Assembly: GCF_000963945.1 (NCBI RefSeq)
Contig: NZ_BAMW01000015.1
Coordinates: 1-64,000, forward strand
Length of the DNA stretch: 64,000 nucleotides
Source: Acetobacter indonesiensis
GTDB lineage: Bacteria > Pseudomonadota > Alphaproteobacteria > Acetobacterales > Acetobacteraceae
Reading direction: 5' to 3'
Of the stretch, positions 1 to 7,141 are shown piece by piece. The notes under the pieces were generated by a model, which had not been told where the DNA came from, did no database searches, and worked only from the letters and a program-made list of their open reading frames with translations. Numbering within the stretch: position 1 is the stretch's first letter; the number at the start of each line of letters is the position of its first letter. Position numbers and translations under genes: made by a program.

Positions 1-1
1 C

Positions 2-427
2 CTCCCCGCCATTAAGGAGCGGCGGAGGGTTTTTGCCAAGGCCCGGCAGGAATTGGATATTCATCGCAAAAACCCCCACAAACGGTCAGATGCAGAGCGT
101 CAGGCTCATACTGAGGCTGTGGGGTTGGTGGATAGGCAATTATTCGATTTATGGCGCGAAACGTCAGCGTTTGAGAGTATTGAAGATTCCCTTATGAAAT
201 CGACCGGGGTGTTTGGTTTTTTCGGGGCTGTTATCAGTATCGGCCTGCTTTGGTATTCAGCACTTCATTATAATGATGAGATTCATCTTCTGGGTGAAGT
301 GTCGATTGTTGTGTCTTTTTGTTCGTTAATTGGCGCGTTTCTGATTAACTTCTTTACGGCGTCAAAGGCGTCTTCCTATGCCAAGCGGTGTAATGATCTA
401 CGCGATCATATGCGGATTCATCTCTAA
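2..427 (+). CDS. Hypothetical two-TM membrane protein, 5' end cut by window edge
   Basis: The reading frame is open from base 2 to the TAA at 425-427, so the gene probably begins outside the window; the TTG at 53 is only a possible start. Counted from that TTG, a charged N-terminal half is followed by two hydrophobic segments (about residues 53-72 and 83-101) and a short basic/acidic C-terminal helix ending at HMRIHL. Two TM helices followed by a polar helix resembles SLATT-type small membrane domains, but no diagnostic motif is visible, so this is only a suggestion. Codon use is A+T-richer than in the housekeeping genes further right. Function unknown. Confidence 0.6.
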   Translation, partial: LPAIKERRRVFAKARQELDIHRKNPHKRSDAERQAHTEAVGLVDRQLFDLWRETSAFESIEDSLMKSTGVFGFFGAVISIGLLWYSALHYNDEIHLLGEVSIVVSFCSLIGAFLINFFTASKASSYAKRCNDLRDHMRIHL

Positions 428-614
428 GAAAGATGGATAAAAATTGAGAATGAGATTTCCTGTTTTATATCAAGATGATGACCAAAAATAAAAAATGAGG
501 CTCCGCTGCTCACGTTTTTCTGACCATAGAAAAATACAGACCATGTCTATTTTGTTACAAAGGTGAATGGCGTGGCATATTAGGCCTTTTCACCATCTAT
601 GATGTGCAGGCTCA

Positions 615-1754
615 ATGACGGTGGAAAAGACAGTTATGCGGTATTGCTGGCAAGTCTGTATTTATGGTGCGTTTTTTCTCCTTCCGTTAAAATTTGCACA
701 AGCGGCCCCACAGATTGAGCAATTAAAAGTGCCGCCAGGGTTTCATATTTCTGTTTATTCAGATCAGGTGCCGAGTGCGCGGGAAATTGCGCTTGGGGCA
801 GAAGGCACCGTCTTTGTCGGGTCAATGAGCACAGGGACGGTATATGCCCTGACGGGGCAGGCGGCATCAGGCCGTGCCGAACGTGTGCGTATTATTGCAT
901 CAGGGCTGAATATGCCCGTGGGCGTTGCGTTTCATCACGGTGATTTATACGTTTCAGACACAACCCGTATCATGGTTTTGCGTGATATTGAGAAGCATCT
1001 TGATGCTCCCCCTCAGCCAGAAATAGCTGTGGATAATCTACCTTACGAAGATGGAGACCATTCGTGGAAATTTCTGGCGTTTGGGCCAGATGATAGACTG
1101 TATGTGCCTATAGGGTCTCCCTGCAATATTTGTGATGTGGGCCATGATTTTGGTCGTATTGTCAGCATGAAACCGGACGGCACTGACCAGCAGAACGTTG
1201 CTTATGGCATTCGCAATACGGTGGGTTTTACATGGCAACCCCAGACGCATGCCCTGTGGTTTACGGATAATGGGCGCGATCTGATGGGGGATGATCTTCC
1301 ATCGGACGAACTGAATACCGTCACGCATAATGGGCAGTCATATGGTTTTCCGTATTGCCATCAGGGCGATACACCGGACCCTAAATTTGGCAAACAGAAA
1401 AGCTGTGCCGAGTTTGTGCCACCTGCGGTCAAACTGGGGGCGCATGTGGCCGCACTAGGGCTACGATTTTACGAAGGAACTTCCTTTCCCGATATTTACA
1501 GAAACAGCCTGTTTATTGCCGAACATGGGTCATGGAATAGATCAAAGCTTGCTGGGTATCAGGTTGTCGTGGTGCGTTTTGGGCCAGACGGAAAACCACA
1601 GCAACCGGATGTTGTTGTCAGTGGTTTTCAGAAAAATGAACACTCATGGGGGCGTCCGGCAGATGTGCAGCCAATGCCGGATGGCAGTTTGCTGATTAGT
1701 GATGACAAAGCGGGGGCTTTGTATCGTCTGACATATGATGGCAAACCGCAGTGA
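615..1754 (+). CDS. PQQ-type sugar dehydrogenase, sorbosone dehydrogenase family, secreted
   Basis: A 379-residue protein with an N-terminal signal peptide (hydrophobic stretch about residues 13-28, cleavage probably after AQA). The body reads as a six-bladed beta-propeller of the glucose/sorbosone dehydrogenase family: PPGFHISVYS near residue 40, GDHSWKFLAFGPDDRLYVP near 150, AYGIRNTVGF near 195, WFTDNGRD near 215, AEHGSWNR near 300. Members oxidise sugars or aldoses in the periplasm using PQQ, and are common in acetic acid bacteria; the exact substrate cannot be read from sequence. It lacks an obvious cytochrome CXXCH motif. The ATG at 615 has a weak ribosome site; the in-frame ATG at 636, preceded by GGAAAAG, is an alternative. 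It stands alone, convergent with upp. Confidence 0.8.
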   Translation: MTVEKTVMRYCWQVCIYGAFFLLPLKFAQAAPQIEQLKVPPGFHISVYSDQVPSAREIALGAEGTVFVGSMSTGTVYALTGQAASGRAERVRIIASGLNMPVGVAFHHGDLYVSDTTRIMVLRDIEKHLDAPPQPEIAVDNLPYEDGDHSWKFLAFGPDDRLYVPIGSPCNICDVGHDFGRIVSMKPDGTDQQNVAYGIRNTVGFTWQPQTHALWFTDNGRDLMGDDLPSDELNTVTHNGQSYGFPYCHQGDTPDPKFGKQKSCAEFVPPAVKLGAHVAALGLRFYEGTSFPDIYRNSLFIAEHGSWNRSKLAGYQVVVVRFGPDGKPQQPDVVVSGFQKNEHSWGRPADVQPMPDGSLLISDDKAGALYRLTYDGKPQ

Positions 1755-1775
1755 GACTTGCTTATGCAAGTCGGC

Positions 1776-1815
1776 CTGTCTTCCCGCTGTTTGAGATTTT
1801 TGTGCGGAAAGACAG
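1776..1815. terminator. Possible weak hairpin between convergent genes
   Basis: A 12-bp inverted repeat (1776-1787 with 1804-1815, one mismatch, 16-nt loop) lies between the convergent dehydrogenase and upp genes. Neither side has a real T-run, so a termination role is uncertain. Confidence 0.3.
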
Positions 1816-1833
1816 ACGGTAAACAGTCAGGCG

Positions 1834-2487
1834 TTATTTGGTGCCGAACAGCCGGTCACCTGCGTCACCCAAGCCGGGGCGGATGTAGCCGTGGTCATCC
1901 AGCCCCCGGTCAATGGCGCAGGTAATGACAGGCACATCGGGGTGCTTTTCCTTCAGGCAGGCAATGCCTTCAGGCGTGGACAGCAGGCAGACAAACAGAA
2001 GCCGTTTTGCGCCTTTTTCTTTCAAACGGGTAAGGGCAGCGGCAGCGCTGTGGCCGGTTGCCAGCATGGGATCAACCACCACGCACCGGCGCGATGAAAT
2101 CTGGCTGGGGAGTTTCAGGTAATATTCAATAGCTTCAAGTGTTTCCGGGTCACGGTATAGGCCAATATGGCCAACCGGCGCGAACGGAACCAGATCAAGC
2201 ATACCATCAAGCAGGCCATTACCGGCACGCAGAATGGAAATGAAGCACACATCTGGCCCCGCAAGCTGTTCAGCCTGCATGGTTTCCAGCGGAGTGGTGA
2301 TTTCAACCGTTTCCATCGGTAGGTCGCGTGTGGCTTCATAGCACATCAGCAGGCTTAATTCGCGCACCAGACGGCGGAAGCCAGCAGTCGATGTATCAGA
2401 CCGGCGAAGGCGTGTCAGTTTGTGCCGGATAAGCGGATGATCCAGCACGATAGGGGAGGATGCAAAAGGAGAAGGCTGTGTTGTCAT
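1834..2487 (-). CDS. upp: Uracil phosphoribosyltransferase
   Basis: A 217-residue protein of full family length. It converts uracil and PRPP to UMP in the cytosol (pyrimidine salvage). The PRPP-binding loop [16 protein letters not shown] is at about residues 136-151, and the [16 protein letters not shown] segment near residue 81 and the C-terminal [23 protein letters not shown] uracil-binding region (in part) match the Upp family. The ATG is the first start of the frame. No co-transcribed neighbour: the next minus-strand gene upstream is separated by a terminator at about 2600. Confidence 0.95.
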   Translation of the reverse strand: MTTQPSPFASSPIVLDHPLIRHKLTRLRRSDTSTAGFRRLVRELSLLMCYEATRDLPMETVEITTPLETMQAEQLAGPDVCFISILRAGNGLLDGMLDLVPFAPVGHIGLYRDPETLEAIEYYLKLPSQISSRRCVVVDPMLATGHSAAAALTRLKEKGAKRLLFVCLLSTPEGIACLKEKHPDVPVITCAIDRGLDDHGYIRPGLGDAGDRLFGTK

Positions 2488-2586
2488 AGCCTCTTTCTTA
2501 GCGTCAGAAGTTTTGCTGCGCCATGGAAGAAAACTTACTCTTTTACCGCAGGTGTGTGCTCCACCGTTTCGATAAGGAAAAGACTA

Positions 2587-2619
2587 AATGAGCAGGCTGG
2601 TTTTTGAAGCCTGCTCATT
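2587..2619 (-). terminator. Rho-independent terminator of glycine-zipper gene
   Basis: A perfect 12-bp inverted repeat (2587-2598 with 2608-2619, 9-nt loop). Read on the minus strand it is followed by TTTAGTCTTTT. It lies directly downstream of the minus-strand lipoprotein gene ending at 2666 and 100 nt upstream of upp, separating the two units. Confidence 0.75.
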
Positions 2620-2665
2620 TCGGGGTTCAACAGATCACCCAGCTTAATGTCAGCCGAATCGGTTT

Positions 2666-2932
2666 TTAGTAATTATATCCCTGCCTATGCCGCGGGCGCT
2701 GTGGGGTTGTGGCAGCCCCGACTGCGGCCCCGGTCGCCCCCCCAGCTAAAGCGCCAATGGCTGCGCCACCGCCGCCCCCCGCAATCGCGCCAATGGCCGC
2801 ACCACCACCTGCGCCTATCAAAGCACCGGACCCAGCACGGGCACCAGTATTATAGCGGTCTCCGCATCCAGAAAAAGCAAGAAGGGCTGTCAGCGCGCCA
2901 GCGGTCATAACTTTTTTTGAGATCGCATTCAT
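2666..2932 (-). CDS. Glycine-zipper lipoprotein
   Basis: An 88-residue small lipoprotein. The start was placed at the ATG at 2932 (MNAISKKVMTAG) because AAGGA lies 6-8 nt upstream; the frame extends further but the extra 45 residues have no envelope character. A lipobox LLAFSGC predicts lipidation at Cys23 or so. The rest is a repeated G-x-x-x-G glycine zipper (GALIGAGGGAAIGAIAGGGG and similar) followed by a short polar tail ending HRQGYNY. Such proteins sit in the outer membrane or inner leaflet (family of SlyB/YMGG-like proteins); a specific function is not known. Confidence 0.75.
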   Translation of the reverse strand: MNAISKKVMTAGALTALLAFSGCGDRYNTGARAGSGALIGAGGGAAIGAIAGGGGGAAIGALAGGATGAAVGAATTPQRPRHRQGYNY

Positions 2933-3159
2933 AAGTATTGTTCCTTTTTCTGCCGGGCACAGAGAGCCAGTTGGCCATCTATGCCCACAGCAAAACTGAA
3001 AGCCGATTACGGCTGCCCCATGGGCAGATTGTGACAAATTCAGGCAAAAAGTGACTAAATAAACCAAAATTCAATAGGTGAGGGTATAAATCGCGACGCA
3101 TGCAAAAGTTGCATTCTGGTTCTCGTTTGAAGAAGAGTTCTGCGTAACCCGCAGTCCTT

Positions 3160-4230
3160 TTACGAAAAACAAGGGAGCCAGTTTTCCTGCAAGTTTTGTG
3201 CGGTCTGTTTGATTTCAGTTTTTATGTCATTAGCCAGATCTGTCAGCGTCACATCGCGCACCAGATGCACCGCTTGGCCTGCCCACAGGGAAAGCGTTTC
3301 GCCGTCTGTCTGGCTGGAACTTTTCCGCAGTAGTTGCGTCACGGCGTTTTGTAAGGGGTAGGGTAAAGCCACCTGTTTTCGCCCCGCGATCAGGAAACCG
3401 TTTTGAATGCCCCGTGCGTGCCGACCGGAAAAAGCCTGAGTCAATTCTGTCTTTTCACCAAAAGGCTTTTTGAGAAGCGCGCGACGGTAGGGGGCTGGGA
3501 GAAGGACGTCCCGGCATGGCAACAGGGCCGTGCCAATCTGCACAGCATCTGCCCCCAAAGCCAGCGCAGCTAAGACGGCCTGCCCTGTTGCAATTCCCCC
3601 CGCAGCAATAAGCGGGTGGTCCGTTTCGGAACGAATTTCCTGCAAAAGCGCAATGAGCCCCATGCCGTGCTCGGCCGAGGTCAGAAAGCTACCACGATGG
3701 CCCCCAGCCTCAATGCCTTGCGCGCAAATGGCGTCAGCCCCCACATCAATCCATGCCAGAGCTTCAGACGTGCTGGTGGCTGTGCCGACAACATAAATGT
3801 TGCGTGCGTTGCAGGCCGCTACCTGTTCTTTCGAAAGGCATCCAAACGTGAAACTTGCCATAGGCGGTGCGTCTTCCAGCAACGTAGCAAACTGGGCCTC
3901 AAAAGAAGGCGCAAATTTTGTGGGCATCGTGAACGCTACATTATAATGCTCGTAAAGCTCAGTTAGCCACGGAATGGAACCGAGGTCTGGTGCGGCGTCA
4001 CCAATTTCATCCAGAACGAAAAGGTTGACGCAAAATGGTTTTGGGGTAGCCGCCCTGATAGCCTGTATTTCTTTGCGCATGACATCGGGTTCCATCATGC
4101 CCGCGCCCAAACTGCCCAGAAAACCGGCATGACTTGCCGCTATGACAACCTGACTATCAGACACTCCGGCCATGGGAGCCTGAATGACCGGAAAATTGCG
4201 GGGCAGAAAATCTGTTAGAGAGGCAGCCAT
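3160..4230 (-). CDS. Nitronate monooxygenase (2-nitropropane dioxygenase family)
   Basis: A 356-residue FMN-dependent flavoprotein that oxidises alkyl nitronates such as propionate-3-nitronate; the fold is a TIM barrel. Visible motifs are the N-terminal PVIQAPMAGVSD, EAGGHRGSF about residue 185 (containing the family catalytic His) and the phosphate-binding IAAGGIATGQAVLAALALGA about residue 220. The open frame runs 375 nt further upstream, but the ATG at 4230 is chosen: it has GGAG 10-14 nt upstream and gives the usual family N-terminus. Divergent from a glycosyltransferase; a dyad 12 nt upstream of the start suggests dedicated regulation. Enoyl-ACP reductase FabK-like proteins share this fold, but HRGSF favours NMO. 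Confidence 0.85.
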   Translation of the reverse strand: MAASLTDFLPRNFPVIQAPMAGVSDSQVVIAASHAGFLGSLGAGMMEPDVMRKEIQAIRAATPKPFCVNLFVLDEIGDAAPDLGSIPWLTELYEHYNVAFTMPTKFAPSFEAQFATLLEDAPPMASFTFGCLSKEQVAACNARNIYVVGTATSTSEALAWIDVGADAICAQGIEAGGHRGSFLTSAEHGMGLIALLQEIRSETDHPLIAAGGIATGQAVLAALALGADAVQIGTALLPCRDVLLPAPYRRALLKKPFGEKTELTQAFSGRHARGIQNGFLIAGRKQVALPYPLQNAVTQLLRKSSSQTDGETLSLWAGQAVHLVRDVTLTDLANDIKTEIKQTAQNLQENWLPCFS

Positions 4231-4241
4231 CGATATGCTCC

Positions 4242-4268
4242 ATAAGGTATATTTTATATCTACCTTAT
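4242..4268. promoter_or_regulatory. 27-bp dyad in NMO promoter, NsrR-like
   Basis: Arms ATAAGGTA (4242-4249) and TACCTTAT (4261-4268) form a perfect 8-bp inverted repeat with 11-nt spacing, and the A+T-rich spacer is itself partly symmetric around 4255. The dyad ends 12 nt before the start codon of the nitronate monooxygenase gene, where a repressor would block transcription. Its 23-nt core (4244-4266) matches the published NsrR consensus at about 15 positions by eye. Confidence 0.5.
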
Positions 4269-4286
4269 ATAACGTTTTTTCTAATT

Positions 4287-4296
4287 GAAACGTTTC
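4287..4296. promoter_or_regulatory. Perfect GAAACGTTTC palindrome in divergent promoter region
   Basis: A 10-bp perfect palindrome with a central CG, in the same divergent intergenic region as the dyad above. LacI/GalR-family operators have this form. Either flanking gene could be the target. Confidence 0.3.
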
Positions 4297-4443
4297 CATT
4301 AAATCTGTGTTTGCAGAAGCTGTCAGTCTGCATGCTTTTTTTCTGGTCTGTGGGCGGCTATGTCTTGCGGAACAAGAGATTAAGCAGGTGTGCCATTCAG
4401 TGTGGCATTTGGCACTGCTATCACATTTATGGGCGAGATTTTT

Positions 4444-5853
4444 ATGCAGCAGGGCACACGGCATATCTGGATAGATGTTGAAGATCTGTTTGTTTATGCG
4501 CGCACGGCGTCCCGTCCCAGCGGTATTCAGCGCGTTGTTCTGGAAATCTGTCAGGCAATGCAAGATGACGCAGATCTGTGGCCGCGTGTTCGGTTTGTCA
4601 GACACTCCGCTACAGGGACAGATTTCGTGCCCGTCGATTGGTCGTCAGTGTCGGAAATAAGTGCCCGTCTGGCTGGAGACGGGCATGAGACATCGACGGG
4701 AATAGTGCGGGGGCAAAAGGACACAACCCTTGGCGAATCACGATTGCAACGCCTAGGGCGGTCGGTTCCGACGTCTCTGCGTGTTCCCGCCGGGCAGATG
4801 ATCAGGAATGTTCTGGGGCTTACACAGGCAACAGCCTCATTAAGTGTTGCGGCTGCTGACTTTGTAAGCGACGTAGCCAAAGCGAAGTGGCAGCAGAAAA
4901 CGCCCTCGCGCACCGGGGAGGCGCAGTTTTTTGCGCCATTGCCGGGGGACGTACTGCTGACCTTGGGTGCGTCATGGACGCATGCCACGTATGGTGCATT
5001 ACTGCGGCAGTGCAAGGCACGGCATGGGGTCAAGGTCGCTGTGCTGGTGCATGATCTGGTGCCGCTATTGTGGCCTGAATGGTGCCGCCCCGGCCTGCCG
5101 TCTGTCTTCAAACGATGGTATTCGGCTGTTGTGCCCGAATGTGACGTCATTTTCACCAATTCTGAAGCAACGCGTCAGGATGTGCTGAATTATGCCGTGC
5201 GCCAGAAGCTGGACCTCACAATTCCGGTTGTGACCGTGCCTATGGGCAGCGGTTTTGTAACACTTCCTCCTCAGCGATCAGACCCGGCGATAAAGACTAT
5301 CGTGGATGGGTTAGGCCCCTACATATTATGCGTGGGCACGTTAGAAGCGCGGAAAAATCATGCCGTGTTGTTCCGGACATGGAGGCGCCTGTTGCAGGAG
5401 CGTCCGGCATCTGCCGTGCCAAAGCTGGTTTTTGCAGGCTGCCAGGGCTGGCTGGTTGATGACCTTGTGCAGCAGATCCGTAATAGTGCTTTTCTGGATG
5501 GTCATCTGGTCTGGATTGATGCGCCGTCAGATGCGCTGGTCGCGGCATTGTATCAGAGATGCCTGTTTACTGTGCTCCCGTCTTTTTATGAAGGCTGGGG
5601 ACTGCCTGTTACGGAAAGTCTGGCATGGGGCAAAGCCTGTCTGATTTCTGATCGCTCTTCCTTGCCAGAAGCCGGAGCTGGTTTGGCGGAGAGTTTTGAC
5701 CCGGATAACGGGTCTGATTTGCTGGAACGTATAAAAAGCCTTCTGGATTCCCCGGAGAAACTGTGGGAGCAGGAAGCGGCTATTCAGGCAGGCTTCAAAG
5801 CCGTACCGTGGAGCAGCGCCGTGCATGTGGTGAAGCAGGCACTTGGCGCATAA
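4444..5853 (+). CDS. Family 4 (GT-B) glycosyltransferase
   Basis: A 469-residue retaining GT-B glycosyltransferase of the GT4 / group 1 kind, which transfers a sugar from a nucleotide-sugar donor to a polysaccharide or lipid acceptor in the cytosol. The C-terminal domain carries YILCVGTLEARKNH (about residue 285) and the donor-binding segment PSFYEGWGLPVTESLAWG (about residue 380) with the E-x7-E spacing of the family. The N-terminal domain has SGIQRVVLEICQAM, seen in mannosyltransferase-type enzymes for exopolysaccharide. GTG at 4390 and ATG at 4429 are in-frame alternatives; ATG 4444 gives the conserved N-terminus. Sugar and acceptor cannot be read. No polysaccharide cluster surrounds it. 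Confidence 0.8.
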   Translation: MQQGTRHIWIDVEDLFVYARTASRPSGIQRVVLEICQAMQDDADLWPRVRFVRHSATGTDFVPVDWSSVSEISARLAGDGHETSTGIVRGQKDTTLGESRLQRLGRSVPTSLRVPAGQMIRNVLGLTQATASLSVAAADFVSDVAKAKWQQKTPSRTGEAQFFAPLPGDVLLTLGASWTHATYGALLRQCKARHGVKVAVLVHDLVPLLWPEWCRPGLPSVFKRWYSAVVPECDVIFTNSEATRQDVLNYAVRQKLDLTIPVVTVPMGSGFVTLPPQRSDPAIKTIVDGLGPYILCVGTLEARKNHAVLFRTWRRLLQERPASAVPKLVFAGCQGWLVDDLVQQIRNSAFLDGHLVWIDAPSDALVAALYQRCLFTVLPSFYEGWGLPVTESLAWGKACLISDRSSLPEAGAGLAESFDPDNGSDLLERIKSLLDSPEKLWEQEAAIQAGFKAVPWSSAVHVVKQALGA

Positions 5854-5969
5854 AAATGCGCTTCAAACGCAAACAGGTTTGCAGCTAGCACGCCAATAGT
5901 GGCAGAAGGGCCGCGGATAAGGCCGGATAAGCTGGTCAAAGACACGATAGATAATAGGGATAGAGCCAG

Positions 5970-6455
5970 ATGGCCGTAAACTACGCGACTGTCACATGGG
6001 ATCAACTGCATCGGGATGCACGCCTTCTGGCTGAAGAGCTTGTTGCGAACATGCCGATCAAAGGTATTGTTGCCGTGACCCGTGGTGGTCTGATCCCGGC
6101 GGCCATTATTGCGCGCGAACTGAATTGCCGTCTGGTCGAAAGTATTTCTGTCGTGACGTATGACGAGGAAGAACGCGGTGAGCCTCGTATCATCAAATCT
6201 CCCGAAGCAGCGGGGGATGGTGAAGGCTTTCTGGTGATTGATGATCTGGTTGATTCTGGCGTCACTGCCCGCGTTGTGCGTGAACGCCTGCCCAAAGCGT
6301 ATTTTGCCTGCCTGTATGCCAAGCCAGCCGGTAAATCCCTGACTGACCGTTTTGTGGTGGAAGTGCCACAGGAAACCTGGGTTTTGTTCCCGTGGGATAC
6401 CGCGCCGCTGTTCGTGCCCCCGCTGGCCAGCAAGCCGATTGAAAACAATAGCTGA
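5970..6455 (+). CDS. gpt: Xanthine-guanine phosphoribosyltransferase
   Basis: A 161-residue enzyme of purine salvage that joins PRPP to xanthine, guanine or hypoxanthine. It aligns through most of its length with Gpt: VTRGGLIPAAIIARELN near residue 38, the PRPP loop FLVIDDLVDSGVTARVV at about 87-103, and WVLFPWDT near 138, the nucleobase site. Length equals that of the family. It precedes tRNA-Pro by about 58 nt on the same strand. No clear terminator follows. Confidence 0.93.
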   Translation: MAVNYATVTWDQLHRDARLLAEELVANMPIKGIVAVTRGGLIPAAIIARELNCRLVESISVVTYDEEERGEPRIIKSPEAAGDGEGFLVIDDLVDSGVTARVVRERLPKAYFACLYAKPAGKSLTDRFVVEVPQETWVLFPWDTAPLFVPPLASKPIENNS

Positions 6456-6512
6456 TTTTTTACTTTTAGGGGGTTGCCAGCGGAACAAATGGCGCTTAGG
6501 TTCCGCTGCATT

Positions 6513-6589
6513 CGGGGCGTGGCGCAGCCTGGTAGCGCGCTTGTTTTGGGTACAAGAGGCCCCCGGTTCGATTCCGGGCGCCCCGACCA
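6513..6589 (+). tRNA. tRNA-Pro (anticodon TGG), CCA encoded
   Basis: A complete 77-nt cloverleaf: acceptor CGGGGCG/CGCCCCG, D arm GCGC...GCGC, anticodon stem CTTGT/ACAAG with loop TTTGGGT (anticodon TGG, reads CCA and other CCN), T arm CCCGG TTCGATT CCGGG, discriminator A and encoded CCA. Confidence 0.97.
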
Positions 6590-6612
6590 CATATTCATCT
6601 GGAGGCATAACC

Positions 6613-6918
6613 ATGCCGGCACGGATCTACAGGCAGCCTAAAGCTGCGGGGCAGTCAGGTTTGGCTGGCACGCGTGAATGGGTGTTTGAATATGGACAGA
6701 CTGCTCCACGGCATCAGGATAGCCTGATGGGGTGGACAGGTAGCCGAGACACACAGTCTCAGCTCAAATTATATTTCTCATCCTGTGAAGATGCAGTTGC
6801 TTACGCAGAGCGTGAACAGATTGCATTTGAAGTCGAAAAAACGGTTGCCCGTATCCGCACCCCAAAAGTGTATGCGGATAATTTCGCGTTTGATCGTCTC
6901 CAGAACTGGACCCATTGA
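6613..6918 (+). CDS. NDUFS4-like ETC complex I accessory subunit
   Basis: A 101-residue protein matching the ETC complex I subunit conserved region (the 18-kDa NDUFS4 family): MPARIYRQPKAAGQSG at the start, WVFEYG near 28, GWTGSRDTQSQLKLYF near 43, and a conserved C-terminal YADNFAFDRLQNWTH. In alphaproteobacteria and mitochondria this protein binds the peripheral arm of NADH:quinone oxidoreductase. The start at 6613 follows a GGAGG site. It sits between two tRNA genes, 23 nt after tRNA-Pro. No other complex I gene except a lone nuoM at 36-38 kb is in the window. Confidence 0.88.
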   Translation: MPARIYRQPKAAGQSGLAGTREWVFEYGQTAPRHQDSLMGWTGSRDTQSQLKLYFSSCEDAVAYAEREQIAFEVEKTVARIRTPKVYADNFAFDRLQNWTH

Positions 6919-6956
6919 TTTTCGACCGATTCCTCGGTATTCGAAACGCAGATTGC

Positions 6957-7033
6957 GCGCCCTTAGCTCAGTTGGATAGAGCAACAGCCTTCTAAGCTGT
7001 GGGCCGCTGGTTCGAATCCAGCAGGGCGCGCCA
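6957..7033 (+). tRNA. tRNA-Arg (anticodon TCT), CCA encoded
   Basis: A complete 77-nt cloverleaf: acceptor GCGCCCT/AGGGCGC, D arm GCTC...GAGC, anticodon stem ACAGC/GCTGT with loop CTTCTAA (anticodon TCT, reads AGA), T arm GCTGG TTCGAAT CCAGC, discriminator G and encoded CCA. A T-rich stretch follows at 7034-7045. Confidence 0.97.
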
Positions 7034-7141
7034 TTTCTTTTTCCCTTGATCATCTGAAAACGTGTGCTTTTTCTGCCTGTGCGATAAACAGGGGCGTTTT
7101 GTTGCGCGTAGAAGATGTGCCACTTGAGGGAAAAATAATTC

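Noticed and set aside
5846-5861. GCGCAT-AAAA-ATGCGC hairpin over the glycosyltransferase stop codon
   Set aside because: Only 6 bp and no T-run; chance is likely.
5784-6622. Minus-strand frames crossing gpt and tRNA-Pro
   Set aside because: They read antisense through a tRNA gene and gpt, both certain. The PESNRGP-like string is the known artefact of translating a tRNA antisense.
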